A stretch of DNA of 64,000 nucleotides from an uncultured Clostridia bacterium (lineage in GTDB: Bacteria > Bacillota > Clostridia > TANB77 > CAG-508), in NCBI GenBank assembly GCA_904381285.1, contig CAJFII010000008.1, forward strand, positions 1 through 64,000, in the 5' to 3' direction. Below are positions 18,327 through 28,553 of this stretch, in pieces. Under the pieces are notes generated by a model. It was given only the letters and a program-made list of their open reading frames with translations. It did not search any database and had not been told where the DNA came from. Numbering within the stretch: position 1 is the stretch's first letter; each line of letters begins with the position of its first letter. A program made the position numbers and the translations under genes.

Positions 18327-19754
18327 ATGGCAGGTAAATCTAGGAATGAAAAATTGAATGAAGTAGTAGAAGAGTTACTACAACAACCAAATGTAGAAGA
18401 CAAAATTAAAGATATAGAAAAAGAATTAAAGGAAATTGAAGAAGGATTAAAAAAATCAAATAATGAGCATGAAATTATAGGAAAAGGTGCAAATAAAGAA
18501 GAATATAGAAAAAGCGTACTAGAAGCACAAAAACAATATAAAGAACAACAAGAAAAAGATGCTAAACAAAAAAATGAAAGAAAAAGAGTTTTAGATAACA
18601 AATTGAAACTTTATAAAGGGTTTGTAAAAAATAAAGATGCAATATTAAACATTAGAGAATACCAAGAACAATTAGAAGCTAAACTAGATAAATTAGAAAG
18701 CCAAAAGAAAGAAGCACAAAAAATAATAAAAGAACAAGCTCAAAGTGAAAAGAAATTACAACAAATAGAAAAAGAATTAAAGGATATATTAAAAAGAAAA
18801 TCTGAAATAGAAGCTGAATTAAAAGATCCTTCTAAATCTGATAAAGATAAAGAAAAGCTAAAGGGAGAAGAAAGTAAATTAAATGATAAATTATCTAAAA
18901 ACCAACAGGCATATTTAGATAGTACAAAACAAAAACCAAAAGAAAACAAAAGTATTGATTTGAATACAGAAATATTAAAAACTAAAATACAAATCAGTAA
19001 ATGTAATATAATATGGTCAAATTTATTAAAAGGAAAAGAATGGAATGAAGTTGAGACTATATTAAAAAAAGCAACATTTAAAGATAAAAATGGTAAACTT
19101 AAAGCTGTTATTAGAATAACAAAGGATAAGAAAATAGAAGATAAAGAGCAAGATAAAGAAGAGAGCAAAGAACAAGAAGAAAAACAAGAAACTAAAATTG
19201 AAGAAGCAAAAGAACAAAAACAAGACAGTAAATTAGATGAGATTGAAAAAGAAATGGGTAAAGAAGTTGGAGAGATTCTAGATTCAGAAAAAGAAGAAAG
19301 CAAAGACAATTTACCTATAGAAGTAAAAACATTTGCACAAAGACATCCTAGACTTGCTAAGATACCATTTTTAGCAAAAATTGTAGATGGTTATGAAGAA
19401 AAAATGAGAAAGAGCGCAGAGAAAAAAGCAGAAACTGAAAAAGATAAAACAGAGAAAGAAGATGCAAAACAAGAAGATAAAGCAGATACAAAACAAGAAG
19501 AGAAAAAAGATACACAAACAAAGCAAGAAAAAACAAATAATGAATTTGATGAAAAATCTTTATCATACATAGACAAACAAATGAAGTCAAGAGAAGGAGA
19601 AATGTTTAAATCAATTGCTGAAAAAGGATTTAAAGAATCTATTAAATATGATGTATCAGAAAGGTTAGCAAAACAAAAATTAGAAGCAGCAAATAGATAT
19701 GCTGAAAAATATGGCTCTAGATATAAAGAACAAGATGGAGCAGAAAAAGAATAA
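18327..19754 (+). CDS. Coiled-coil protein of unknown function
   Basis: I do not recognise this 475-aa protein. It is extremely charged, with long Lys/Glu/Gln heptad-like stretches (about residues 10-200 and 330-450), no signal peptide and no membrane segment. A short less charged segment around 340-365 reads LPIEVKTFAQRHPRLAKIPF. The ATG at 18327 has AAAGGAG 8 bases upstream and is preferred to a TTG at 18309 that precedes that site. It has its own promoter and terminator, so it is monocistronic. A structural or scaffold role is possible, but nothing specific supports it. Confidence 0.75.
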   Translation: MAGKSRNEKLNEVVEELLQQPNVEDKIKDIEKELKEIEEGLKKSNNEHEIIGKGANKEEYRKSVLEAQKQYKEQQEKDAKQKNERKRVLDNKLKLYKGFVKNKDAILNIREYQEQLEAKLDKLESQKKEAQKIIKEQAQSEKKLQQIEKELKDILKRKSEIEAELKDPSKSDKDKEKLKGEESKLNDKLSKNQQAYLDSTKQKPKENKSIDLNTEILKTKIQISKCNIIWSNLLKGKEWNEVETILKKATFKDKNGKLKAVIRITKDKKIEDKEQDKEESKEQEEKQETKIEEAKEQKQDSKLDEIEKEMGKEVGEILDSEKEESKDNLPIEVKTFAQRHPRLAKIPFLAKIVDGYEEKMRKSAEKKAETEKDKTEKEDAKQEDKADTKQEEKKDTQTKQEKTNNEFDEKSLSYIDKQMKSREGEMFKSIAEKGFKESIKYDVSERLAKQKLEAANRYAEKYGSRYKEQDGAEKE

Positions 19755-19765
19755 TGTATTAAATC

Positions 19766-19801
19766 AAGGAAGTAACAAATTTAAAAATGTTACTTCCTTA
19801 A
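19766..19801 (+). terminator. Terminator-like hairpin after the first coiled-coil gene
   Basis: AAGGAAGTAACA (19766-19777) pairs with TGTTACTTCCTT (19788-19799); only a weak T run follows. Confidence 0.65.
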
Positions 19802-19851
19802 TTTATACAGTAAAGTTTATAATATTTAATCAAATATATTTCTTAAATTGC

Positions 19852-19880
19852 TTGTAACATACCTTACTTTATGTTACAAT
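19852..19880 (+). promoter_or_regulatory. Promoter upstream of the second coiled-coil gene
   Basis: TTGTAA (19852-19857), 17-bp spacer, TACAAT (19875-19880) with a TG in the extended -10 position. Confidence 0.5.
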
Positions 19881-19910
19881 TACATCAAAATCTAAATATA
19901 GGAGAAATGT

Positions 19911-20642
19911 ATGGAAGAGATAAGAACAAGAATTGAAAATTTATTACAACAGATAAATTCCTATAGAAAAGAAACAAGAGAAAAAATAAAATTAATGAGT
20001 AAAAATATACAAAACTATGAACAAGAAATTGGAGATATACAAGATGAAATTGATAAATTAGAAAGCTATAAAGAAAAAGCACCAGAAGATGAAACAGATG
20101 TTATAGAAAAACAGATTTCAGCATTAGAAGCTCAAAAAAGAGAATTACAAAGAGTATTAAGAAACTTATGTGCTAATAGATATAAAACCAGTATACCTGT
20201 TTTAGCTGGACAATTAAAACAAGAAGTAGTAGTATTTTTCCAAATAAGAGGAAACATTGTATCTGAATTAAATGAAATGGAAAAAAGTTTAATATCTAAA
20301 TGGTCAAGTGCAGAAAAGGATTCAAAACGAGAAATAGAAGAAGTAGTAAAAGAATGCAAGAGATTAAGAAATGAACTAGAAAAATTAGATATAGAAGAAT
20401 TAGCACAAATAGATATTACTGCTGGGAATGAAATGGGAAAAACTGAAAATGTAATACAAGATGTAAAAGAACAATTACTAGGAGAAGATGAAGATATAGA
20501 AGAAGAAAGAGAAAATTTGAAACATAGGTTAAGATTAGGCGTTCCAAGCTATCAACAACAAGCTTTAGCTTCAGCGTATAGACAGCAACATATGAATACA
20601 GGAAAAAACCATGAAAAACCAGAGAAACCATTGACAAGATAA
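19911..20642 (+). CDS. Coiled-coil protein of unknown function
   Basis: A 243-aa protein, unrecognised. Residues 1-85 and 100-195 are predicted-looking coiled coil rich in Glu, Lys, Gln and Ile. No membrane segment, cysteine cluster or known motif is visible. ATG start after TAGGAG. It has its own promoter at 19852-19880. It differs in sequence from the upstream coiled-coil gene but shares its cytoplasmic, highly charged character. The promoter of the ribosomal operon overlaps its last codons. Confidence 0.7.
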   Translation: MEEIRTRIENLLQQINSYRKETREKIKLMSKNIQNYEQEIGDIQDEIDKLESYKEKAPEDETDVIEKQISALEAQKRELQRVLRNLCANRYKTSIPVLAGQLKQEVVVFFQIRGNIVSELNEMEKSLISKWSSAEKDSKREIEEVVKECKRLRNELEKLDIEELAQIDITAGNEMGKTENVIQDVKEQLLGEDEDIEEERENLKHRLRLGVPSYQQQALASAYRQQHMNTGKNHEKPEKPLTR

Positions 20643-20660
20643 GTGTTCTTGTGATAAAAT
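20631..20660 (+). promoter_or_regulatory. Promoter of the str operon
   Basis: TTGACA (20631-20636), 18-bp spacer, TAAAAT (20655-20660). It begins inside the last codons of the upstream gene, and transcription would start near 20667. Confidence 0.6.
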
Positions 20661-20665
20661 ATAAG

Positions 20666-20710
20666 CCGTTATGAAAGTGCCAATATGAGCATTATTCATA
20701 ATGGTTTTTT
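20666..20710 (+). terminator. Hairpin with T run at the start of the str operon leader
   Basis: CCGTTATGAA (20666-20675) pairs with TTCATAATGG (20695-20704), with one G-T pair, followed by six T. It can terminate the upstream gene. It also lies at the predicted 5' end of the rpsL transcript, so it may work as an attenuator or 5' stem. Confidence 0.65.
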
Positions 20711-20781
20711 ACATTATGAAAATAATGTAAAAATAAACATTTAAATTAGTAAAAATAAAATTTATAGGAGGTGAAATTTAA

Positions 20782-21195
20782 GTGCCAACAATTAATCAAT
20801 TAGTAAGAAAAGGAAGAAAAACAGCTAGTACAAAATCTACAGCACCAGCATTACAACATGGATATAATTCAAGAAAAAAAGTTGTAACAAATGCAAGAGC
20901 ACCACAAAAAAGAGGTGTATGTACAGTTGTAAAAACAGTTACTCCAAAGAAACCAAACTCAGCTTTAAGAAAAGTAGCCAGAGTAAGACTTTCTAATGGA
21001 TATGAAGTAACATCTTATATACCTGGTATAGGACATAACCTACAAGAGCATAGTGTTGTTCTTATAAGAGGTGGAAGAGTAAAAGACTTACCTGGTGTTC
21101 GTTACCATATTATAAGAGGAACATTAGATACAGCAGGAGTTAAAGACAGAATGCAAGCTCGTTCTAAATACGGAGCAAAGAAACCTAAAAAATAA
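20782..21195 (+). CDS. rpsL: 30S ribosomal protein S12
   Basis: A 137-aa decoding-centre protein of the small subunit. GTG start after TAGGAGGTG. It contains the streptomycin-site segments [15 protein letters not shown] and [14 protein letters not shown]; Lys and Arg positions are wild type. First gene of rpsL-rpsG-fusA. Confidence 0.98.
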   Translation: MPTINQLVRKGRKTASTKSTAPALQHGYNSRKKVVTNARAPQKRGVCTVVKTVTPKKPNSALRKVARVRLSNGYEVTSYIPGIGHNLQEHSVVLIRGGRVKDLPGVRYHIIRGTLDTAGVKDRMQARSKYGAKKPKK

Positions 21196-21245
21196 AATTA
21201 GTGTTTTTTAGAATTTAGTGCTCGTATAATACTTACTAAGTTTTA

Positions 21246-21308
21246 AGGTACTTAAATTTAGAAATATTATATAGCACTATACGGGAAATAAAATTTTCCA
21301 GAGTACCT
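21246..21308 (+). promoter_or_regulatory. Structured rpsL-rpsG spacer
   Basis: The 158-base spacer is long for this operon. AGGTACT (21246-21252) can pair with AGTACCT (21302-21308) around an inner region, which would form a stem ahead of the rpsG ribosome site. In Escherichia coli S7 binds the equivalent spacer to control translation; a similar role here is only inferred. Confidence 0.35.
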
Positions 21309-21353
21309 AGATACTTGGAATATAAGTATCAAAATAATAAGGAGGGAAGAATA

Positions 21354-21824
21354 GTGCCAAGAAAAGGATATATAGCAAAAAGAGATGTTTTACCAGATCC
21401 AATATATAATAGCAAAGTTGTTACAAAACTAATAAATAATATTATGTTAGATGGTAAAAAATCAATTGCTCAAAAAATAGTTTATGATGCATTTGATATC
21501 GTAAAAGAAAAAGAAGAAAAAAATCCATTAGAAGTTTTTGAAGCAGCATTAGAAAACATCATGCCTGTTCTAGAAGTAAAAGCTAGAAGAGTGGGTGGCG
21601 CAACATACCAAGTACCACTAGAAATTAGACCAGAAAGAAGACAAACATTAGGTCTAAGATGGCTTGTAACATATGCTAGAAATAGACATGAAAAAACAAT
21701 GGCTGAAAAACTAGCAGGAGAAATTATAGATGCTATTAACGGAAACGGTGGAGCATTTAAGAAGAAAGAAGATACACATAGAATGGCAGAAGCAAATAAA
21801 GCATTTGCACATTACAAATGGTAG
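21354..21824 (+). CDS. rpsG: 30S ribosomal protein S7
   Basis: A 156-aa protein that nucleates assembly of the 30S head. I chose the GTG at 21354 because GGAGGGA lies 7-13 bases upstream and the protein then starts [16 protein letters not shown] as in homologues; an in-frame ATG at 21315 would add 13 non-conserved residues that include the ribosome site. It ends [15 protein letters not shown]. Confidence 0.98.
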   Translation: MPRKGYIAKRDVLPDPIYNSKVVTKLINNIMLDGKKSIAQKIVYDAFDIVKEKEEKNPLEVFEAALENIMPVLEVKARRVGGATYQVPLEIRPERRQTLGLRWLVTYARNRHEKTMAEKLAGEIIDAINGNGGAFKKKEDTHRMAEANKAFAHYKW

Positions 21825-21903
21825 AATATAGGTTAAAAGTTAGAGATACAAATTTTTAAAATTACTATCGAACCTTGAACTTTAATAAAAGGAGGAAAAA
21901 AAG

Positions 21904-23988
21904 TTGGGTAAAAGAGAAGTTCCATTAGAGAGAACTAGAAATATAGGAATTATGGCTCACATTGATGCTGGTAAAACAACAACTACAGAGAGAATACTTT
22001 TCTATACAGGAAAAACTCATAAAATAGGAGAAGTTCATGAAGGTGCAGCAACAATGGACTGGATGGCTCAAGAACAAGAAAGAGGTATTACAATTACATC
22101 TGCTGCTACAACATGTTTCTGGAATAACAATAGAATAAATATTATTGACACACCTGGACATGTTGACTTTACAGTAGAAGTTCAAAGATCTTTAAGAGTG
22201 CTTGACGGTTCAGTTACAGTTTTAGCAGCTAAAGGTGGTGTTCAACCACAAACAGAAACAGTTTGGAGACAAGCTGATAAATATCATGTTCCAAGAATGG
22301 TATATGTTAATAAAATGGATGTTACTGGTGCAGATTTTGAATTATGTATTGATCAATTAAAAAATAGATTAAAAGCAAATCCTATTGCTATCCAATTACC
22401 AATTGGATCAGAAGACAATTTCAAAGGAATTGTAGATTTAATCAAAATGAAAGCATTTATTCATAAAGATGATTTAGGAGTAGAAATTGAAGAAACAGAT
22501 ATTCCAGCAGATATGTTAGAAGAGGCAAAGAAACGTAGAGAGCAAATGATTGAAGCAGCAGCTGAACAAGATGATGATTTAATGATGAAATACCTTGATG
22601 AAGGTGATTTATCAGAAGAAGAAATAAAGAAAGGACTACGTAAAGGAACAATTTCTAATAACATAGTTCCAGTATGTTGTGGTTCTTCATATAAAAACAA
22701 AGGTGTTCAAGAATTATTAAATGCAATTGTAGACTACATGCCATCTCCACTAGATATACCACACATTAAAGGTGTAGACTTAGATGGAAATGAAGTAGAA
22801 GCAAAAACAGGTGATAATGAACCATTTGCAGCACTTGCATTTAAAATTGCAACAGACCCATTTGTTGGAAAACTATGTTTCTTTAGAGTTTATTCAGGAA
22901 CTTTACAAGCTGGTTCTACAGTATTAAACTCTACAAAGGATAAAAAAGAAAGAATAGGAAGAATATTACAAATGCATGCAAACCACAGAGAAGATATTGA
23001 AGAAGTATTTTCAGGTGATATTGCAGCAGCTGTAGGTTTAAAAGATACAACAACAGGAGATACACTATGTGATCCTGCTCATCCAGTTATCCTAGAATCT
23101 ATGGAATTCCCAGAACCAGTTATTGATATAGCAATTGAACCTAAAGATAAAGTAGCAAGTGAAAAAATGGGTATTGCTCTTGCAAAACTTGCAGAAGAAG
23201 ATCCTACATTTAAGACTTATACAAATCATGAAACAGGTCAAACAATCATTGCTGGAATGGGTGAACTTCATCTAGATATTATTGTTGATAGATTAAAAAG
23301 AGAATTCAAAGTAGAAGCAAATGTTGGTAAACCACAAGTTGCATACAAAGAAACAATAAGAGAAAAAGTAAAAGTAGAAGGAAAATTCATTCGTCAATCA
23401 GGTGGTAGAGGACAATATGGTCATGTTTGGCTAGAAATGGAACCATTAGAACCAGGTTCAGGAATACAATTTGAAAGCAAAATTGTTGGTGGTGTTGTTC
23501 CAAAAGAATACATTAAACCAATAGAAGAAGGAATTCGTGAAGCTGCAGAAAGTGGTGTACTTGCAGGATATCCAGTTATAGATTTTAAAGCTACATTAGT
23601 AGATGGATCTTACCACGATGTAGACTCTTCAGAAATGGCCTTCAAAATTGCAGGTTCAATGGCATTCAAAGAAGGATGTAAAAAAGGTAAACCTGTAATA
23701 CTTGAACCTATTATGAAGGTTGAAGTAACAGTTCCAGAAGAATACATGGGAGATGTTATTGGAGATATCAACTCAAGACGTGGAAAAATGGAAGGAATGG
23801 AATCAAGCAGTGGAAACCAAATAATACGTGGATTTATTCCATTATCAGAAATGTTTGGATATGCAACAGACTTACGTTCAAAAACACAAGGTAGAGGAAC
23901 ATATTCTATGGAACCATCTCATTATGAAGAAGTTCCAAAATCAGTACTAGATGCAATAGTAGCGTCACGTGCTAAAAAAGAAGAATAA
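21904..23988 (+). CDS. fusA: Translation elongation factor G
   Basis: A 694-aa translocation GTPase. TTG start after AAAGGAGG. G1 [15 protein letters not shown] (about 18-32), DTPGHVDF and NKMD are all present, followed by domains II-V, with [10 protein letters not shown] in domain IV. Normal length. tuf follows after its own promoter. Confidence 0.98.
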   Translation: MGKREVPLERTRNIGIMAHIDAGKTTTTERILFYTGKTHKIGEVHEGAATMDWMAQEQERGITITSAATTCFWNNNRINIIDTPGHVDFTVEVQRSLRVLDGSVTVLAAKGGVQPQTETVWRQADKYHVPRMVYVNKMDVTGADFELCIDQLKNRLKANPIAIQLPIGSEDNFKGIVDLIKMKAFIHKDDLGVEIEETDIPADMLEEAKKRREQMIEAAAEQDDDLMMKYLDEGDLSEEEIKKGLRKGTISNNIVPVCCGSSYKNKGVQELLNAIVDYMPSPLDIPHIKGVDLDGNEVEAKTGDNEPFAALAFKIATDPFVGKLCFFRVYSGTLQAGSTVLNSTKDKKERIGRILQMHANHREDIEEVFSGDIAAAVGLKDTTTGDTLCDPAHPVILESMEFPEPVIDIAIEPKDKVASEKMGIALAKLAEEDPTFKTYTNHETGQTIIAGMGELHLDIIVDRLKREFKVEANVGKPQVAYKETIREKVKVEGKFIRQSGGRGQYGHVWLEMEPLEPGSGIQFESKIVGGVVPKEYIKPIEEGIREAAESGVLAGYPVIDFKATLVDGSYHDVDSSEMAFKIAGSMAFKEGCKKGKPVILEPIMKVEVTVPEEYMGDVIGDINSRRGKMEGMESSSGNQIIRGFIPLSEMFGYATDLRSKTQGRGTYSMEPSHYEEVPKSVLDAIVASRAKKEE

Positions 23989-24019
23989 ATTATAAAAAAA
24001 TATAAATATTAATTTCCTA

Positions 24020-24048
24020 TTGCAAAAATAAAAAAAATAGTGTAAAAT
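24020..24048 (+). promoter_or_regulatory. tuf promoter
   Basis: TTGCAA (24020-24025), 17-bp spacer, TAAAAT (24043-24048) with an extended TG. Confidence 0.55.
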
Positions 24049-24115
24049 ACAGGTGATATTAATATTTAGTCATTAAATTTAAAAAAATAAATAAAATTAA
24101 GGAGGAATTTAGGAA

Positions 24116-25290
24116 ATGGCAAAAGCTAAATTTGAAAGAACAAAACCACATGTTAACATTGGTACAATCGGTCACGTAGACCACGGAAAAACAACAACAA
24201 CAGCAGCTATTACAAAATATTTAGGACTATTAGGAAAGGCTCAATATACAGCATATGATAAAATTGACGGTGCACCAGAAGAAAAAGCAAGAGGAATCAC
24301 AATTAACACAGCACACGTTGAATATGAAACAGAAAACAGACACTATGCACACGTAGACTGTCCAGGACATGCTGACTATGTTAAAAACATGATTACAGGT
24401 GCTGCACAAATGGATGGTGCAATCCTTGTAGTATCTGCAGCAGATGGACCAATGCCTCAAACAAGAGAGCATATCTTACTTGCAAGACAAGTTGGAGTTA
24501 AATATATCGTTGTTTACTTAAATAAATGCGATATGGTTGATGATCCAGAATTATTAGAATTAGTTGAAATGGAAGTTAGAGAGATGAAATCCCAGTTATA
24601 AAAGGATCTTCATTAAAAGTATTAGAGTCTACATCAACAGATCCTAATGCACCAGAATATCAATGCATGAAAGAATTAATGGATGCAGTTGATAGCTATA
24701 TCCCAACACCAGAAAGACCAGTAGATCAACCATTCTTAATGCCAGTTGAAGACGTATTCACAATTACAGGACGTGGAACAGTTGCAACAGGTAGAGTAGA
24801 AAGAGGAGTTGTAAAACTTTCTGATGAAGTTGAAATAATTGGTTTAACAACAGAAAGAAGAAAAACAGTTATCACAGGTGTTGAAATGTTTAGAAAACTA
24901 TTAGATCAAGCTGAAGCTGGAGATAACATCGGTGTTCTATTAAGAGGTATTGACAGAAAAGACATCGAAAGAGGTCAAGTTCTTGCAAAACCAGGAACAA
25001 TCAATCCACATACAAAATTCAAAGCAGAAGTATACGTATTAACTAAAGAAGAAGGTGGAAGACATACTCCATTCTTTAATGGATACAGACCACAATTCTA
25101 CTTTAGAACAACAGACGTTACAGGTGTTATTGAATTACCAGCAGGAACAGAAATGGTAATGCCAGGAGATAATGTTACAATGACAATTGAACTTATCACA
25201 CCAATCGCTATTGAAAAAGGATTAAGATTCGCTATCCGTGAAGGTGGTAGAACAGTTGGTTCAGGTATCGTTTCTGAAATCATTGGTTAA
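24116..25290 (+). pseudogene. tuf: Elongation factor Tu gene with a 28-nt deletion and frameshift
   Basis: EF-Tu delivers aminoacyl-tRNA to the ribosome. The first 155 codons are normal ([31 protein letters not shown]) up to EMEVRE. The frame then runs into KSQL and TAA at about 24600. From GAT at 24583 another frame continues with [15 protein letters not shown] through all of domains II and III to 25290. Missing are about ten residues of the usual LL-x-x-Y-x-F-PG stretch; 28 lost bases restore both frame and the normal length of about 400 aa. No CGG is involved. Either this is a dead copy with another tuf elsewhere, or an assembly or sequencing deletion. I cannot tell which. Confidence 0.85.
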
Positions 25291-25310
25291 TAATTAAATA
25301 AAATAAAAAA

Positions 25311-25348
25311 GCAAGGAGTGCGAGAAATCGTAAACTCCTTGTTTTTTT
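25311..25348 (+). terminator. Terminator after tuf
   Basis: CAAGGAGT (25312-25319) pairs with ACTCCTTG (25334-25341), followed by seven T. Confidence 0.85.
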
Positions 25349-25374
25349 GTTGTCATTTATCTCCGTCCCCACTG
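25349..25374 (-). repeat. GGGGACGGAG repeat, copy 1 (minus orientation)
   Basis: On the minus strand the sequence is CAGTGGGGACGGAGATA followed by AATGACAAC. A second copy, in plus orientation with two mismatches, is at 58958-58983. It is GC-richer than its surroundings. Confidence 0.6.
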
Positions 25375-25496
25375 ACAACTTGAGTTTTTATGTAAAAAAG
25401 TGATATTCAAAAACGGTCCAAACTATTGCAAATAGAGGAAGACAAAGATAAAATGACGAAAAAGAGAGAAAAAGCAAATAGGAGGACTAAAGAAAA

Positions 25497-26900
25497 ATGA
25501 GAACAGAAAAAATAAAAAAGATAAAACAAAAAGATGTAAAAAGTACAATTAAGAAAATAGGAAAGAAGGCAAAAGGAATAACCCTAATATCATTAGTAAT
25601 AACAATAATAATATTACTAATATTAGCAGGAGTAACATTAAGTCTAACATTAGGAGATAATGGAATAATAACACAAGCACAGAAAGCAAAAGAAGCACAG
25701 GAAATAGCAGCAATAAAAGAGGACTTTCAATTAGCAATACTAGATAAAGAACTAGAAAAAGGAGGAGAAGGGCTAACACAAGAAGAATTAGAAGAAATAG
25801 CAGGAAACTATGGAGAATTACAAGAAGATGGTAATACAATAAAAACAGATGAAGGATATGAAATAAAAATAGATGAAATATATAAACCAGGAGGAGGTAC
25901 TGGAGGAGGAAGTGGATCAAGTGATGAAGAAATAGCAGCATTAGAAGAAAAAATAAAAGAACTAGAACAAACAGTAGAAGACTTAAATAACACCAAAACA
26001 GAATTAGAAGGAACAATAGAAGATTTAAATAAACAACTAGAAGAAGAACAAGGAAACAATGCAGAATTACAAGAGCAAATAGAAAATTTACAAGGACAAG
26101 TAGACAGCTTAAACAAAACAAAAGAACAATTAGAAGCAACAATAAGTGACCTAAATACACAAATAGCAGAGTTACAGAAAAAGCAATCAACAGGAAATGC
26201 AACAGTAGCAGATGTATTAGAAGGAAAGACATTTTCAAATGAAACACAAGTAGGACTAACAGGAACAATAAAAAACAATGGAACATTAAATTGGTCAGGA
26301 AATAACACAACATATAATGTACCAGCAGGATACTATAATGGAGGAACATTAGACTCAAGACCAAGCTATAACGCCGGAGTAACAGCAGCAGACAATAGAT
26401 CAAACCCAAATTCAACAAATTATAAAACAGGATATAATGCAGGAGTGTTAGCAGCAGATAATAGAGTAAATACAAATAGTGCAAGTTACAATTCAGGATA
26501 TAGTGCTGGAAATACTGCAGGTTATAATAATGGATATAATGCTGGAGTTGCTGCAGGACGAAGTGTAAAGAGTGTAACTTACAATGTAACAAGTGAAGCT
26601 AACACGTCAAAAGCAAATGGTATTGAAGGAAGTGCACATAATATTTGGAGAGTGCCTATTCCTGCAATAGCCTCTACGCATACGATTATTGGAGGACAGT
26701 GGAATGAGACAACTGGAAATCAATATAAATTTTATATGCCAATAAATGGTAATATTGCTTCACCAAATAGCAATTATGTAGTTAATATGACAAGTGTTCC
26801 AGGAAATAGCTCTAATTGGGCAACACAAACTAGTGGTACAATTTACTTGTTTTGTGAACATGCAAGTAGAGGATGTAGTATAACAATATGGTATATATAA
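25497..26900 (+). CDS. Prepilin-like secreted coiled-coil protein
   Basis: A 467-aa protein. The basic leader (about 1-32) ends at KG, followed by ITLISLVITIIILLILAGVT, a prepilin-type cleavage site and hydrophobic helix. Pilin position +5, usually Glu, is Ser. After a Gly/Ser linker (about 133-143) there is a coiled coil of Leu/Asn/Gln heptads (about 144-235). Next come tandem repeats around GYNAG and AADNR (about 285-355), then a C-terminal domain of about 110 residues I do not recognise (ends FCEHASRGCSITIWYI). It is probably processed by the prepilin peptidase at 47326 and assembled on or anchored by the pilus machinery. It lacks the variable-region tail of its two paralogues. Confidence 0.75.
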   Translation: MRTEKIKKIKQKDVKSTIKKIGKKAKGITLISLVITIIILLILAGVTLSLTLGDNGIITQAQKAKEAQEIAAIKEDFQLAILDKELEKGGEGLTQEELEEIAGNYGELQEDGNTIKTDEGYEIKIDEIYKPGGGTGGGSGSSDEEIAALEEKIKELEQTVEDLNNTKTELEGTIEDLNKQLEEEQGNNAELQEQIENLQGQVDSLNKTKEQLEATISDLNTQIAELQKKQSTGNATVADVLEGKTFSNETQVGLTGTIKNNGTLNWSGNNTTYNVPAGYYNGGTLDSRPSYNAGVTAADNRSNPNSTNYKTGYNAGVLAADNRVNTNSASYNSGYSAGNTAGYNNGYNAGVAAGRSVKSVTYNVTSEANTSKANGIEGSAHNIWRVPIPAIASTHTIIGGQWNETTGNQYKFYMPINGNIASPNSNYVVNMTSVPGNSSNWATQTSGTIYLFCEHASRGCSITIWYI

Positions 26901-27084
26901 TAAGTGAAATGATAATTCAAAAGAGGTAAAAATATTGAAGAATAAAGAAAGCACAATATATAGAGATGTTGTAAAAAATTGTAAAGTAAAAATGATTGAT
27001 TTTTAAAAATATGTATAGTAAAATATAACAAGTTAAGAAACTACAAAAGAAGAATAATATACAAAATTACTTTAAATTATAAAA

Positions 27085-27113
27085 TTGACATTTTCAGTAA
27101 TTTCATATATACT
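27085..27113 (+). promoter_or_regulatory. Promoter of the NlpC/P60 gene
   Basis: TTGACA (27085-27090), 17-bp spacer, TATACT (27108-27113). Confidence 0.7.
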
Positions 27114-27143
27114 ATGTGAGTAAATCTTGAAGGGAGCATAAAA

Positions 27144-28517
27144 ATGACAAATCTAAAAAAAGCTAAAGTAGTTTCGATACTTATTTTACTATTCATAATA
27201 GGAATTGCAATAACTAGTTTTGCACAAAGTTCAGGAATAGCAACCGAAGATGTAAAATTAAGAAAAACAACATCAACTAATTCGACAGTATTAGAAATTA
27301 TACCAAAAAATGAAGAAGTAGAAATACTTGAAGAAGATGGTGACTGGTATAGAGTAGATTATAAAAAAATAAAAGGATATGTGGCTAAAGAATATATTAA
27401 ATTAAATGAAACATCTAGTAATGAAACAAATACAATACAAGAAAATACAGTACAGGAAAACACGATACAAACAAATGCAATAGCTACTACTATAAATACT
27501 AATGAATTAAAAGTAGGAGATATTATAAAAGCACCAGTACAAGTAAATATTTATATAAGGCCATTAATTAACTCTAAAATAGTTGCAACTCTTGAAAAAG
27601 ATAACAACATAAATATTATAAATATATTAAATGATTGGGCATACATAACTACAGATATTGCTAATGGTTGGGTTAGATTAGATATATTAAAAAATGGACA
27701 AACAACACTAAAAAATCAAGAAGAACAAACAAACCAAGAACAGACAACACAAGAAACAACGACTAATGAAGAAGAAAAACAAGCAGCAGAAGAAGAAACA
27801 TCTGCTACAATAAATAAAACAGGCTATATAACATCTACAGGAATTAACTTTAGAAAAGAGCCAAATACGGATTCAGAAGTACTAAAAGTATTTGCACAAA
27901 ATGCAAAAGTAACAATACTTGAAGAACAAGGTGAATGGTATAAAATTGAACATAAAGGTGAAGTTGGATATGTTTTAAAAACATATGTATCTGAAAAGAA
28001 AGTAGAAGTAACATCAAGAAGTGCAACATCAAGAACAGAAACTACAGAATCAGAAGAAGATAATAGTACATCAGCAGAAGAGGAAGACAAACAAACATCT
28101 TCAAATACAGACAATAACAATGCAACTACAACGTCAAATAAAGGTCAAGAAATAGCAGATTTTGCAAAACAATATGTTGGATATAGATACGTATATGGTG
28201 GTTCAACACCAAAAGGAGGATTTGATTGTTCAGGTCTTACAATGTATGTATATAAACAGTTTGGTATTAACTTGCCACATTCAGCAACAGCACAATCTAA
28301 AATAGGAACAAAAGTAGAAAAATCAAATATACAGCCAGGAGATTTAGTATTTTTCTCAGATTATAGGACTTATAAGGGAATAGGTCATGTTGGTATATAT
28401 ATTGGAGATAATAAGTTTGTACATGCATCCACAGAAAAGACAGGCGTTATAACATCATCATTAACTAGTGGATCTTATGTCAAAAGATATGTAACAGCAA
28501 CAAGATTAACAAATTAA
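27144..28517 (+). CDS. Secreted cell-wall hydrolase with three SH3 domains and NlpC/P60 catalytic domain
   Basis: A 457-aa protein. The signal peptide or anchor covers about residues 8-28. Three bacterial SH3 domains follow (about 32-92, 120-190 and 220-285; marks DGDWYRVDY, NDWAYITT, GEWYKIEH), separated by Gln/Thr/Glu-rich linkers. The NlpC/P60 papain-like domain occupies about 330-457. Its catalytic Cys is in FDCSGLTMYVYK and its His in GHVGIYIG. Such enzymes cut the D-Glu-diaminopimelate bond in peptidoglycan stems; the SH3 domains bind the wall. ATG start with AAGGGAG. comEC follows after 36 bases. Confidence 0.92.
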   Translation: MTNLKKAKVVSILILLFIIGIAITSFAQSSGIATEDVKLRKTTSTNSTVLEIIPKNEEVEILEEDGDWYRVDYKKIKGYVAKEYIKLNETSSNETNTIQENTVQENTIQTNAIATTINTNELKVGDIIKAPVQVNIYIRPLINSKIVATLEKDNNINIINILNDWAYITTDIANGWVRLDILKNGQTTLKNQEEQTNQEQTTQETTTNEEEKQAAEEETSATINKTGYITSTGINFRKEPNTDSEVLKVFAQNAKVTILEEQGEWYKIEHKGEVGYVLKTYVSEKKVEVTSRSATSRTETTESEEDNSTSAEEEDKQTSSNTDNNNATTTSNKGQEIADFAKQYVGYRYVYGGSTPKGGFDCSGLTMYVYKQFGINLPHSATAQSKIGTKVEKSNIQPGDLVFFSDYRTYKGIGHVGIYIGDNKFVHASTEKTGVITSSLTSGSYVKRYVTATRLTN

Positions 28518-28553
28518 TAATGGGGGAATTTATTTATAAAAGGAACGAATTAT

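Noticed and set aside
24575..24600. tuf as a sixth recoding site
   Set aside because: There is no CGG, about 28 bases are missing and the frame change is of another type, so it is listed as a damaged gene.
25549..26592. Long antisense open frame (347 codons) against the prepilin-like gene
   Set aside because: The product is almost all Leu/Phe/His/Tyr, as expected from the complement of Glu/Lys/Asn-rich coiled-coil codons; no ribosome site and no conserved features.
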